A stretch of 20,577 nucleotides of DNA from Larix sibirica (Eukaryota > Streptophyta > Pinopsida > Pinales > Pinaceae), in assembly GCA_004151065.3 (NCBI GenBank), contig NWUY0300036849.1, positions 16,063 to 36,639 on the forward strand. Reading direction: 5' to 3'. Below, one piece after another: positions 9,666-19,196 of this stretch. A program made the translations under genes and the position numbers. Below the pieces are notes generated by a model. The model was given only the letters and a program-made list of their open reading frames with translations. It was not told the origin of the DNA and did no database searches. How positions within the stretch are numbered: position 1 is the stretch's first letter; the number at the start of each line of letters is the position of its first letter.

Positions 9666-10516
9666 ATGATGAAATTTGTCTCCTGGAACTACAGGGGTCT
9701 GGGGGGATCAAGCAAAGTAGAAGCATTATGAGATATGATAAAATCAGAAAGACCAGACTTGTTGCTACTCCAGGAGACAAAAATGCAAGATGTGGAGGCT
9801 CTGGCGCTCTCATGTCTATTCTGGAAGGATTGCCATGGAAAAGATCTAAGATCCAAGGGAGCCTCTAGGGTTATTGCTACATTTCTTTCTAGAAATATCC
9901 TAATAAAATATTCAAAAGAAAGCCATCATTGGCTTCTCATCGAAATCCATGAAAAATACAGTCAACATTCAACTTATATCTATAACGTTTATGGCCCAAC
10001 GCATTACAGGGATAAGGACATTTTTTGGGATGATCTGTCAAAGCTAAAAGATGACCCGCAAGGCAAAGATGTGATCATTGCAAGGGATTTCAATACCACC
10101 AAATCACAGCAGTAGAAACATGGTGGTACTAGGGTCAGGGATCCTTTTGGGGAAAAGATGGAGGACCTAATCTCTGAACTGGAATGTTGGACATCCAAAT
10201 GAAAAATGGGAAGTAAACTTAGAGCAATAGAAGATCTGGCATTGGCCATATAGCGGCAAGATGGGATAGATTCCTGGTAATTTCCTCTTTCCTCCAGAAA
10301 GACCTCCTTCCAGCTGATTATTCCCTCCCTTCTGCTGCTTCCGATCACAAACCCATTTTCCTGACCCTCTATGCCCCGGGAAGCCTTGGGCCTATTCCCT
10401 TCCGTTTTAATCCGCTTTGGCTACATGATGGGAAACTATTGGGTTTAATCCAAAATTCTTAGAGTTCCATCCACTATGGTTCTCCTAGCTACATCTGGGA
10501 AAGAAAACTCAGAGTT
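9666..10516 (+). pseudogene. LINE ORF2, endonuclease domain (broken)
   Basis: The AP-endonuclease-like domain nicks target DNA to prime reverse transcription. It starts at ATG 9666 or 9669 with KFVSWNYRGLGG, the typical FxSWNxRGL opening. The catalytic signature QETK is intact at 9771-9782. The expected GDFN is RDFN (Gly to Arg, codon AGG at 10083-10085), and SDH is present at 10340-10348. Stops are TGA at 9729, TAG at 10113, TAA at 10214, TAG at 10220 and TAG at 10460. A one-base loss near 10184 shifts the frame. The TGA at 9729 is consistent with a CGA codon decayed by C-to-T change. Confidence 0.85.
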
Positions 10517-12353
10517 GTGCATGCAGCTCTAAAAATTTGGGTTAAAACGGCGTATGAAAATCTGGGCTCTCTCAAGCGTAAGCTTCAATCCGACCTTGCA
10601 TCCCTACACCACAGCATGGAGGTCGGTAAGATTACTACCTCCACTCTAAACAATGAAAAGGATTTGAATTTAAAGATTCTAAATGCTGGCAGGCTCGAGG
10701 AAGAAGTGTGGAGAATTAAGTCTAGGCAGATGTGGCTAAAAGGAGGGGACAGTAATATGAAATATTTTCATAAGCAAACAAAAGCTCGGCTTAGTTACAA
10801 TAATATCAAAGAACTGAAAAATAATAATGGAAACCGGGTTGTAGGTCAAGAGGAGCTAAAGATACATGATTTGGAGCATTTTTGTGAACTCTACACAGAT
10901 AATGAAGAGGATGATCCGGAAGCACAAGCTGATTTGCTCTCGGGTATTCCTTTACTAATTTCTGAAAATGAAAATCGTGAGCTTGATAAACCAATCCTTG
11001 AATATGAAAAAAGAGATGCCATATGGTCCCTTCATATGGACAAAGCCCTCAGGCCATATGGATTCACCATAATTTCTATAGAGCATCTTGGTATATCATA
11101 AAAGATTATTTGAAAAGAATGCTAAATTGGACCAGGAAAAAAAGATAAAATCGACAGAGCCACCAATTCCTCCTATCTGGTGCTATTTCCCAAAGAGAGC
11201 AACCCTCTCTCCCTTGATAGATTCCGACCTACCTCTCTTTGTAACACTTCCTACAAGATTCTCTCGAAAATCATTGCTACTAGAATGAAAAACCTTATGG
11301 GCTGGCTCATCTCCGACTCTCAAGGAGGCTTTATTGCAGGGAAATAGATTCTAGACAACATCATCATCGTCCAGGAGGCTATACACTCTAGCATGGAAAG
11401 AAAGCAATGGAAATAAAACTGGACATGGCTAATGCCTTTGACAAAGTTAACCACTTCTTTCTGTTTGAAATAATGAACAAATTTGGTTTCTCCAAAAGAT
11501 TCGTAAGATGGGTAAAATCTTGCATCAGCAGACCATGGATTGCCCCACTTGTAAATGGAAGGCCTACAAAAATTTTCCAAGCCACCAGAGGTTTACGACA
11601 AGGATGCCATATGTCTCCCTTTCTCTACTTGTTGGTGGCAGAATCTATGAGCAGGAAGTTTCAACTCTTACAAGGGTCGGGTGAGCTAAAAGGACTGAGG
11701 ATCGCAAGAGGTGTAAAAGCAGTCAACCACGCTCAATTCGTTGATGATACCATTCTGCTCGGAGGAGCTTCTCCAATCATAACTGAGAGATTTAAAGGCT
11801 CCTTGACAACCTTTCTTAAGGCCTCAGATGGAAAAGTAAACTCGGTCAAGTCCAAAGTCTATGGTTGGAATTGCCCCACGGGAACTCTAGCTAGAATAGT
11901 GCGGATTCTTGGCTTTGAAGGCTGCTCCTCGTGGAACTCCTTTAACTACCTGGGAATTCCAATCTTCAAAGGGAAGAAAAGGTTTCTGATTGGAAAGGTC
12001 TTGTAGACAAGATTAAAACCAAAATATCTCCATGGGGAACTAGGTGGCTAAACTTGGCTGGCAAGTTGGTTCTGATTAACTCGGTTCTCTCTGTCTATCC
12101 AATCTATGTCATCTCAATCTCCTTAGCCCTCAAAATAGTCATTCACAATGTCACGAGAGAAATCAGAAGATTTATGTGGCAAGGATGGAAATCCAATGGC
12201 ACAAAGAAGTTTCACTTGATGAATTGGGAGAGAGTTTGCAGACCTAAAATCCATGGAGGTGTTGGGATAAAAGATCCTTTGATTATGAACCTCGCCTTAG
12301 GAGCCAAAATACTTTGGAGAGTTGTCTCAGGGAAAAAAGCTTGGTGGAAATAA
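10517..12353 (+). pseudogene. LINE ORF2, reverse transcriptase domain (broken)
   Basis: The segment 10517-11101 is the linker before RT (WLKGGDSNMKYFHKQTKAR is typical of plant LINEs). RT then continues in three frames. A base loss near 11073 and another shift near 11120-11150 break the fingers region (FPKESNPLSLDRFRP, SQGGFIAGK), where a TAG at about 11346 follows GK. A shift near 11402 leads into motif A, LDMANAFDKV (Asp codon 11422-11424). GLRQGCHMSPFLYLL is motif B, with His and Met where Pro and Leu are usual. Motif C is FVDD at 11737-11748, where most LINEs have FADD; both catalytic Asp remain. Another shift near 11980 leads into LAGKLVLINSVLS and RRFMWQGW, and TAA at 12351-12353 ends this frame. 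Confidence 0.88.
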
Positions 12354-13067
12354 ATTCTCAGAAATAAATATATGAATGGGGCAGAAGAAGGTGTGTGGAG
12401 GAACTAGACCAAACTAAAAACGGCTCTCCTATCTGGAACCTTTGTAAGAAGGCATCGTATAGGATACAAAAGCACCTTTATTGGATCCCTGGCAGTGGAA
12501 AGCAGATCAATCTCTGGCTTGATAGTTTAGGACCGGATCCGATCTCCCCCACCAACTTTCTCCGGAACTTTGTCGATTTGAAGGTATGGATGGATCAAGC
12601 CAACATTTCCACATTATTCGATCTCTGTGTGGACTGAAAGTGGAAGATGGGAAGGCTGGCTAGATTTGGATATCCTGGGACACCTTCACGCAGACTACAA
12701 TTCCCTCCTCTCTCTTCTCCATGGAGAAACTCCAGTCCATCAAAATATGAATGATAGAAGAGGTTGGAGTAAGTTGGGGTTGTACACAATTAAGGAAGGA
12801 TATCGATTGATGGATAGTTCCAACTCTAGCGAAAGTAAGGACAAAAAATGGAGTAAATTTTGGAGGAAAGATGGTCTTCCCAAAATAAAATTCTTCACTT
12901 GGACCCTTTCCCACCGTAAAATTCTCACTGCATATAATCTCAAAAAAAGAGGTATAGAACATCCTGTGAGGTGCATTCTCTGTAAAGAATCTGAAGAAAC
13001 TATTAGCCACCTGTTTATTGAATGCAAATTCACTCAGGAGGTTTGCATAGAGCTTATATTGACTTAA
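12354..13067 (+). pseudogene. LINE ORF2, linker and zf-RVT zinc-binding domain (broken)
   Basis: After a shift near 12400 the frame reads GSPIWNLCKKA and INLWLDSLG, a region usual between RT and zf-RVT. A further shift near 12620 leads to 12627-13067 with RRGWSKLGLYTIKEGYRLM and KIKFFTWTLSHRKILT. The zinc motif C-x2-C-x8-H-x4-C (CILC at 12972-12983, Cys at 13023-13025) is complete. The frame then ends at TAA 13065-13067, and the sequence continues in another frame. Confidence 0.85.
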
Positions 13068-13713
13068 ACTTTGTGGTGACTCTGCCAACAAATTGGAATG
13101 ACCTCTTTGCTTGCTGGAAGGACTACTGCTTTGGAACTCTATATAACAAACCTGACTTTAAAATAGCGTGGGAAGCTTTCCCCAAGTTTATCTGTTGCAA
13201 GATTTGGATAGCCAGGAATAAGGATATTTTTGAAGACAATCGATCCACTCCAGGTAGAGTCCTCGCCTCATCCAAGGCCCTTTGGGTTGAAGCCTTATTA
13301 GTGAAAGGCATGAAGAATATCAACAAGGAACCTCTGACTACAAAAGAAAAAATATGGGTCTCTGCTCTCTTAACCCCAAACCCCTCTCTCTCCTTGGTGC
13401 TTCCCTCCGAGAGATCTGTAATTCAGAATTGGCACAGCAGTAAGAGCGCTGAGGATTTTTAGAGCTGGAGGATTAAAATTGGGTGCAATACCATGTTCTT
13501 CGACAGTGCCTCAAAAGGAAATCTAGGGTTGACAGGTGCTGGTGGAGTCATGTCCGCTTGCTGAGAGGAGAAAACTATGATTTCAAAAAGGCCCTTCAAC
13601 ATCTGTATACTCTGACGCAGGTAACAAATAAGGAGGTTCGTGACAGCAGCAGTAAGCTCAATGAGAAGGTTGATAGTCTCGCTGAAGTCTTGGACAATGG
13701 GTGCCCCTGCTAG
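13022..13713 (+). pseudogene. LINE ORF2 C-terminal part with RNase H start
   Basis: The frame 13022-13462 (WNDLFACWKDYC, FPKFICCKIWIARNKDIFED) matches the region downstream of zf-RVT in plant LINEs. A TAG at 13460-13462 follows, then the same frame gives FFDSASKGNLG and GAGGV. That is the first RNase H motif (usually FDGASKGNPG), with its catalytic Asp at 13502-13504. A stop after 13560 and a shift lead to a last fragment ending at 13713 (TNKEVRDSSSKLNEKVDSL). The later RNase H catalytic residues cannot be placed with confidence. The minus-strand frame 13459-13950 is a shadow. Confidence 0.75.
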
Positions 13714-14254
13714 GTTAATCTGGATACCAAAATCATGGCAGTCCATTGCAGTGTCAAGATTGTGGAGAGAAAGATTGACAGTATGCGTGCCAAGCAAAGA
13801 AGTTTGAAGCAGGACCTGCTGAAAGAAGATGGAGGCATGGTTGGGGGACAGAATCACTAGCCAGAATTCCGTCTCCATTACTAAACTATAGTCTCGGTGA
13901 TTCTCCAGGTTTCTGGGGATCTTTTTTTTGTTATGCTCATGATATTTCAAAATCTCTGTATTCTAGTTTTTGGAGCTTTGTATATAGAAACAGTAGACAA
14001 GGCTTCTTTCAGGCCTGAAGATGCTTACCTTCTTTAATGTAATGCTTTTGTTACAAGTTTCTAGGGTATTTTGTTCGGATATATAGTCTTCATAGGCTAG
14101 ATTTTTGTCAAGCTAGTTACAGAATTGTCAAAGATGAATGTGGAGACATGTTAGTTTCTCTCTATTGGGGAACAGATCTTCTCCAACACTATGTAACTCT
14201 GTTTTTTTCCACCTTTTATATATAAAATCTCTTATCCGTTCTTGTTAAAAAAAA
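13714..14254 (+). other. LINE 3' region and A-tract
   Basis: Non-coding as it stands, T-rich, with residual coding-like peptides up to about 13858 (KIDSMRAKQRSLKQDLLKED). It ends ttatatataaaatctc...cttgtt followed by eight A (14247-14254), which I take as the short poly(A) tail. The next bases (tgaagtaaaag) begin unrelated sequence. Confidence 0.6.
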
Positions 14255-15395
14255 TGAAGTAAAAGAAAACCAAAAAACATGCTTCTCTAAATCTCAATAT
14301 TTATTTAATAAAAACCCCAAAATGTGGAAAACAATTAAATCTAAACATGTCATGAAAATCGAAGTTTACACTTTTCAATCCAATATCGAACTGGAGGGAT
14401 CATAGCCAATGAACCCTTTTAAAGTTTCCAAATCAAGATAAAATGTACTAACTCTAGCTTGGGAATACATAATAATGGAAACTCCTTTCATGATGAAAGT
14501 TGGACCAACTGATCATGGATATATATTCATTCATTACTATTGTTATGTGACCGAAGAGTAAAGTTGTTCTCTTATGTGAGTGGAATGTGAATAATTGGAC
14601 TGCATTTCTACTACAAGCAGAATCTAACTGATTTTTCGGATGATCAATGTAATACAAAATGTTGGGATTCAAATAGCAAGCTGAAAATTGATAAATTTTT
14701 CAACATTATTACATAACAACACCAAATAACCTTATCTGTCTAGATCAACATAAACGTGTTTTCTTAGATGCATCACAACCTAGTCGCCAGGTTGGAAAAA
14801 GTGCTTGGCAGTATGATCAAAGATTCCAAGATTTGATCAGTTGAATATCATATCACATCCATTCATATTGTCCAACATAAAGAATGGTTCATTGATGGGA
14901 TACTACCACTCACAACATCTATGCAACTTCCTTTACTCCAAGGAAGGGACTTGCTACTCTATATCTCTCCTTGTTTGAAATTTGATTCCGTGGTTAATGA
15001 TGAATTATATGGATAACAAATAAATTTTTACTCATGCTCTATGAAACACTCATGAGGTTATGGTGTTAGGTTTTATTCTTCGTGGAATATTTGTAGACAT
15101 TGCACCATTGAGTTATAGAAGGGATGATTTGTATCCATTGCATCATTGATGCCTTGAAATTACGAGGTTTCATGTTGACTCTAGTATAGTTAGTGATGGG
15201 TGGTAAAGCAAATTGCCATATACTAGTGTTCATGGAGATATTTTGTTAAAGAATTTGAATTCAATGAGGAGTGAGGAGTGATGTTGGTCTTTATCAAATA
15301 ACAATATCTAAATCTAAGTAAAAATGGACAAATTATAAGTGATTGACACTATTATAAAAATCATATTTACAAATGTCGAATTGTCCTAGGGGGTG
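14255..15395. other. AT-rich intergenic DNA, no gene seen
   Basis: All short open frames here (for example minus 14454-14672) lack domain character and are what AT-rich DNA gives by chance. I see no clear repeat or element border in this stretch. Confidence 0.5.
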
Positions 15396-15591
15396 TAACG
15401 TCCCCCTCACCCAATCCGACCATCGGGAGGGGACGTTGGTAAAACAAGGGGTCTCATATTTCGCCCCAAGTCCATAATACGTTTTTCAACAAATGAAATG
15501 TGTGCAGAAATGTAAATAAACATGCACGCCGGAATTAAAATCTATCCACACACATCTAGCATGCAAATACACAAGCATAACATTACAGGCA
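15396..15591 (+). mobile_element. LTR-like terminus (TGTAACGTCCCC) with hairpin, truncated
   Basis: The sequence tgtaacgtccccctcaccc begins with TG and resembles the 5' end of plant Ty3/gypsy LTRs. An inverted repeat follows at once: aacgtccccctc against gaggggacgtt (15399-15438), with an inner ccga/tcgg stem. The strand of the element is uncertain. The sequence stops at NN (15592-15593), so neither the LTR end nor a partner LTR is visible. Confidence 0.45.
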
Positions 15592-15593
15592 TN
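15592..15593. other. ambiguous bases (NN)
   Basis: Two Ns lie between the LTR-like sequence and unrelated DNA that includes a possible pseudo-exon. The change of content on either side suggests a join. Confidence 0.8.
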
Positions 15594-15642
15594 NGGTATA
15601 TGAGATGTTAAAGTTCCTTATATCTTGCTCATGCTTTGCTAG

Positions 15643-15740
15643 GCTTTGATGTATCGGCGCAAGTTGTGAAATTAACACATGGAACTTATATGCAGCAACC
15701 TTCATCTTAGCAGCCTAATTATTCAGAGAACTATGGAAAT
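15643..15740 (+). pseudogene. possible pseudo-exon with canonical splice borders
   Basis: A T-rich stretch ending in TTTGCTAG precedes the segment and GTAAGT follows it. Between them one frame reads 32 codons (FDVSAQVVKLTHGTYMQQPSS, a stop, then QPNYSENYGN) with a single TAG at 15708-15710 that could come from CAG. The Gln/Tyr-rich composition recalls low-complexity parts of plant nuclear proteins, but I cannot name a family. It may be a captured or orphaned exon, or chance. Confidence 0.25.
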
Positions 15741-16275
15741 GTAAGTACATTCTCTAATGAAATAGCAAGTAGCCTTTATTCTCTTATAAAAGGTAGCTTT
15801 TATTCTCTAATTTCTTCATTATTGCTATGATGTTCTTTAACATAATTACATATTACTACAGTCAAAACTGCGTGAAACGGGGAAAGCTATTTTAGTTTCT
15901 GAAAGGGTTTATGTTTCAGAAACAACACTTTTCATAATTTTAGAAACACAGAAATGTCATATGCAAAATATTTAAAAAAAAATTAACTTCAAAAAAATCA
16001 TAACTATAAACAATTGCGTTTTTTGTTTTTACTGGAATTTCTAGCGCTTGTTTACAGACAAACATGTCATATGTGGATCTCACTTCCTTTGTGTAACCTT
16101 TATATTTTCTTTTTTGCCCTTGGCAACACATCATCTCTGGTGTTTTTGGACAAGAAACGTCCTGAAAAGGTTCTTGAGGACTTTTGTGCTAATTTTGGTT
16201 TTAGAAATGTTTCTTGGTATAAATGAAGGGGCAGGGGTTTCTAGTGACCTTGTTAAAGTGCCATGTTGGCCTTGA
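15741..16275. other. no gene seen; right part probably decayed copia sequence
   Basis: Short plus-strand frames at 16014-16414 are antisense to the copia gag remnant and are not credible genes. On the minus strand the sequence just below 16276 continues the gag downstream of its zinc knuckle but is full of stops. Confidence 0.4.
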
Positions 16276-17070
16276 TCAAGAAAAATCAAACTTCATTTTC
16301 TTACAATCGTTTTCAAATAGACTAGGTTTACCACAAGAAAAACACTTTCCTTTGTCACTTGAGCTAAAGTTTTCCTTTGTTAAAACTTCATGCTTGGGAT
16401 TGCTTTGTCTTTGACTTTCTCTTTTTCCCACTTGTTGGCTAAGGATTTTTCTTCCTTCTCCCATATGACTTGTTGCATAATCATGTTTAGAATTGCCATT
16501 TTCATCATAGAACCAATGTATTTCCTCATGCAAAAGAATTCCTCTTAGTTCATCAAATGCCAAAGGATCAATTCTTCCTAATAGATTGAGACTTGTTGCA
16601 AAAGCATGTAAATATCGATTAAATTGTTAGGATCAATAGAGATAAGATCCTATTCTCAATCTTGTCATCTACAAAAATAAATCTATCTTCTTATGTTTTC
16701 AAGTTTGGTGAGGTGATCTATGATTGAGTCAGCTTCTGTTATCCTCAAACTATATGTTTTTTTCCTCAGAAAATATTGGCTTCAATAGAAGCCTTCTACG
16801 AGGCCTTCAGTGCATCCCAAGATTCTTGAGATTTTTTTTTCATTTTCACATGTGGAAGGCTGCTCTTTGAAACTGTCATGTTGATTATTGCCAAATTTTC
16901 CCTTTCTCTATCATCACAAGATTATTGTCTTTTTGCATTTTGAGGCATGTGTTCCTTTTCATCAACAATATTCCATAGTTTTCTTACTACTATAATTATT
17001 TAATGACTTTGTGTTTACAAACAAAATAGTTCTTGCCATCAAGCTCATGCTTGTGTGGCAACAAAGTCAT
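16276..17070 (-). pseudogene. degenerate Ty1/copia gag (UBN2-type) with broken zinc knuckle
   Basis: Gag is the structural protein that packages a retrotransposon's RNA. From about 17070 the minus strand gives, across several frames, HELDGKNYFVC, MTVSKSSLPHVK, QESWDALKAS and TEADSIIDHLTKLEN-like pieces in the order of plant copia Gag (UBN2 family). The last 288 bases (16563-16276) are one open frame with LAFDELRGILLHEE and a knuckle at 16344-16303. The knuckle reads CFSCGKPSLFENDC, with Leu where the conserved His should be. No protease, integrase or RT follows, and no LTR is visible on either side. It is a relic and non-functional. Confidence 0.8.
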
Positions 17071-17627
17071 TCCTTGAACAAATATAGAATTGTAGAGAAC
17101 ATTGTTAGATGTTGAGTTCTAATATGCAAATAATTCCATGAATTGAAGGTGCCCACCATGTAGCTTGCACTAGATGGTGGTTGAGAACAATAGTTTCTTC
17201 TCTTGAGTGAAGGATTGTCATCATAGTCACTTGAATAATGTTTGTACTTCCTCTTCTAGCTATGACAATAATACATATTACAGCAGCAAGAGTTTCGTGG
17301 ATAGCAATGGGAATAACTATGTTCGCTCACATAAGTGCTTCTTCTTTCAATATAGGCATGTGATTTGCAGTCCAAATTCAACTTTTACGTTTGTTTTCTA
17401 ATTGCTTGATATCACAATTGTACTTTAAAGTTGAATTTAATTTCATACAACACCTTTCAAGGGATGATCTAGAGTGTGATTTTCTGCTCCTACTTCTTGA
17501 TGTTGTCCTCATACCCACCCTATGTTTTTTAGGTTTCTCACTTCCTCTTCTATTGTAGTGTTCTTAGCAATAATTATCATTCAAATCTCAAAGGATCACT
17601 GTATGCATATCCTTTGATTGTTTCTAA
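17071..17627. other. no gene seen; 5' side of the copia relic and flank
   Basis: On the minus strand this would be the leader and start of the copia element, but I find neither LTR border nor primer-binding site. A 64-codon plus frame (17207-17401) is Ser/Tyr-rich without family resemblance and is not called. Confidence 0.4.
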
Positions 17628-17863
17628 CCATATCCTTTGCAACCTCCAGATTATTTAGTATTTGCAGTCACACTATTTCATGCCTTTTATTTTAGTAAAC
17701 TTGATCCATTAAACATTCCCTTAATGAAGAATTTGCAAATATGTATGAGGATGATACAAATGCTATGCTAAGGGAATGTGGAGTGGATTGAGCCACTAGA
17801 ATAAAGGCATGGAATGATGACTGGTCAAAAAATATATAGATGTGTAGGTTGCAAAGTATATCC
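17628..17863. repeat. 236-bp fold-back (inverted repeat) element
   Basis: Two ~95-base arms pair across a ~45-base loop (about 17724-17768). The outer end is atatcctttgcaacct (17630-17645) against aggttgcaaagtatat (17846-17861), 15 of 16 paired. The middle has catgcctttta-like pairing at 17680-17696 with 17796-17814. The inner end is acattccctta (17713-17723) against taagggaatgt (17769-17779), perfect. I estimate arm identity at about three quarters by eye. No transposase frame is inside. It looks like a MITE or fold-back element; an RNA-hairpin locus is an alternative. Confidence 0.75.
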
Positions 17864-18037
17864 TCCCAAAGTCTAAAATATCAATTAACTAAACTAAGAT
17901 CTTCAACATTATTGTAACCATTACAAAGAGTACTTTTGGAAAACAACAATGTAATCATTCTGAAATAGAGTGGTGGGAAAACCACTCACAAATTCTTTGG
18001 CAAATGACCCCCCATTGTCTTATTTGTACAGGAAGGG
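17864..18037. other. spacer between fold-back element and 93-bp repeats
   Basis: Weak pairing may extend the right arm of the fold-back a few tens of bases (to about 17880). Otherwise nothing is recognised. Confidence 0.35.
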
Positions 18038-18408
18038 GCTGACATAAGACCAACTTCTAATTGTAGGGTCTAGATTGACTGTAAATGGAACACCTTCATA
18101 TGAAATATATAACGTTCTTATGCATGGCAAGTTGATACAAGACCAAATTCTTATTGGAGGGTTGAGATCGATGACACAAATAACACGTTCTGATGAAATT
18201 TACAACATTCTTATGCGTGGAAAGCTGATACAGACCAACTTTTAATTTAAGGGTTTAGATTGATTGGAAAGAGAGCACCTTCTAATGAAATTTTGAGCTT
18301 TCTTATTCATGGAAATCTTATACAATACCCACTTCTGATTAAATATTTTTAGATTCATTGCAAATACATAATCTTCTAATGAAATTTAGAACCTTCATAT
18401 GCATGGTA
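18038..18408. repeat. four diverged 92-93-bp tandem repeats
   Basis: Units start at 18038, 18131, 18224 and 18316. Each follows the scheme gctgatacaagacca...cttct, then ...tagattgat..., then ccttctaatgaaattta, then ttcttatgcatggaaa. Spacing is nearly invariant although the sequence has drifted, so the array is old. It has no coding continuity, since 93 is divisible by three but each frame carries stops. Confidence 0.85.
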
Positions 18409-18483
18409 AGCCAATATGTATACCTTTCATCTGTTCAAGAGTAATATCCACTTAGAAATACCTAAGCATCTTTATTTTCAGTG

Positions 18484-18621
18484 GGAGAGCATCTAGGCAC
18501 CCCCCACACATGAAATGATACCCCCCTTATGTGAAATGTTTCGTTGTGCAATTGACCATTTTTTGGGATATCGTGAAACATTTTGTTGTATCAGGAGTGT
18601 GGGGTGCATGTCTCCAAACTT
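18484..18621. repeat. small imperfect inverted repeat (~138 bp)
   Basis: Left ggagagcatctaggcacc and ccccccacac (18486-18511) pair with right gtgtggggtgcatgtctcc (18597-18615). Inside, aaatgtttc (18535-18543) pairs perfectly with gaaacattt (18574-18582). Loops and mismatches interrupt the stem. It may be a MITE remnant. Confidence 0.55.
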
Positions 18622-18726
18622 GGGGATCATGTCCTTGTGTAACATTGTTGTAAATATTCAAAATACCAAACAAATCTGAATTGCACTTTTCTAATACAAT
18701 GTTTGACAGCCCTAGTGCTATCCCAT

Positions 18727-18769
18727 CACATCAAGGAGGTCAACTAAAGAGCCACATCAAGGAGGTCAA
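18727..18769. repeat. 17-bp direct repeat, two copies
   Basis: cacatcaaggaggtcaa at 18727-18743 and again at 18753-18769, 26 bases apart. It could be a local slippage duplication. Confidence 0.8.
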
Positions 18770-19110
18770 ATAAATCACTACTATTGTAGTTGTGTCAACA
18801 AAGATCTCATACATGAATTTTTTACTATTTCATAAATTATCATTCAACCAACACACACGCAATCACTTCCCAATTTCATCAATCAATTTCATTAAAATAC
18901 TACAAACAATCATTCTATGCCCATAGAAGAAAATGATCTCTACTTTGGAAAATACAAGATTCAGCTCCTGAAAATAATAAAAAACACAAAATTGTGGTTA
19001 TGGTGTGTCCTCCATCTATGTCGTTGCTTCTCTCTGGAACCTCATGCTAAAATCATGGTTAAATTCATTTACTCTTTGATGACTTATCTCTATAGGTTAC
19101 CCATGGATTA

Positions 19111-19196
19111 AGTGCCTCAAGTTAGCTCAACTTGTAGTATTGCACCTTTGCTTCAGGTCAGCTCAACAATAAATAACTGCCTCAAGTAGGCTCACT
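19111..19196. repeat. short degenerate repeat tgcctcaagttagctcaact (three copies)
   Basis: Near-copies start at 19113, 19149 and 19178. The spacing is uneven (36 and 29), so this is a loose cluster rather than a regular array. Confidence 0.5.

Larger units (their letters stand above)
8190..14254 (+). mobile_element. decayed plant LINE (L1-type) with ORF1, EN-RT ORF2 and RNase H
   Basis: The domain order is ORF1 (DUF4283-like plus zinc knuckle), then ORF2 with AP-type endonuclease, reverse transcriptase, zf-RVT and the start of RNase H. An A-tract (14247-14254) follows. This is the architecture of plant L1-clade LINEs that acquired RNase H. I see no LTRs. At least five in-frame stops and about seven frameshifts show it cannot be autonomous. 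The 5' end is set approximately, upstream of ORF1 at the change from AT-rich repeat to GC-richer leader. I could not identify a convincing target-site duplication. It lies head to head with the oxidoreductase gene, about 1 kb from its start codon. Confidence 0.88.

Noticed and set aside
13459-13950. 163-codon minus-strand frame
   Set aside because: It is antisense to the LINE RNase H region, which has recognisable plus-strand motifs.
8071-14263. aatgaagt near 8071 and 14253 as LINE target-site duplication
   Set aside because: Eight bases in AT-rich DNA is too short, and the left copy is inside the AT-rich repeats rather than at a clear element border.
17627-18408. CRISPR-like array
   Set aside because: The 93-bp units are contiguous and diverged without unique spacers, in a plant-type genome.
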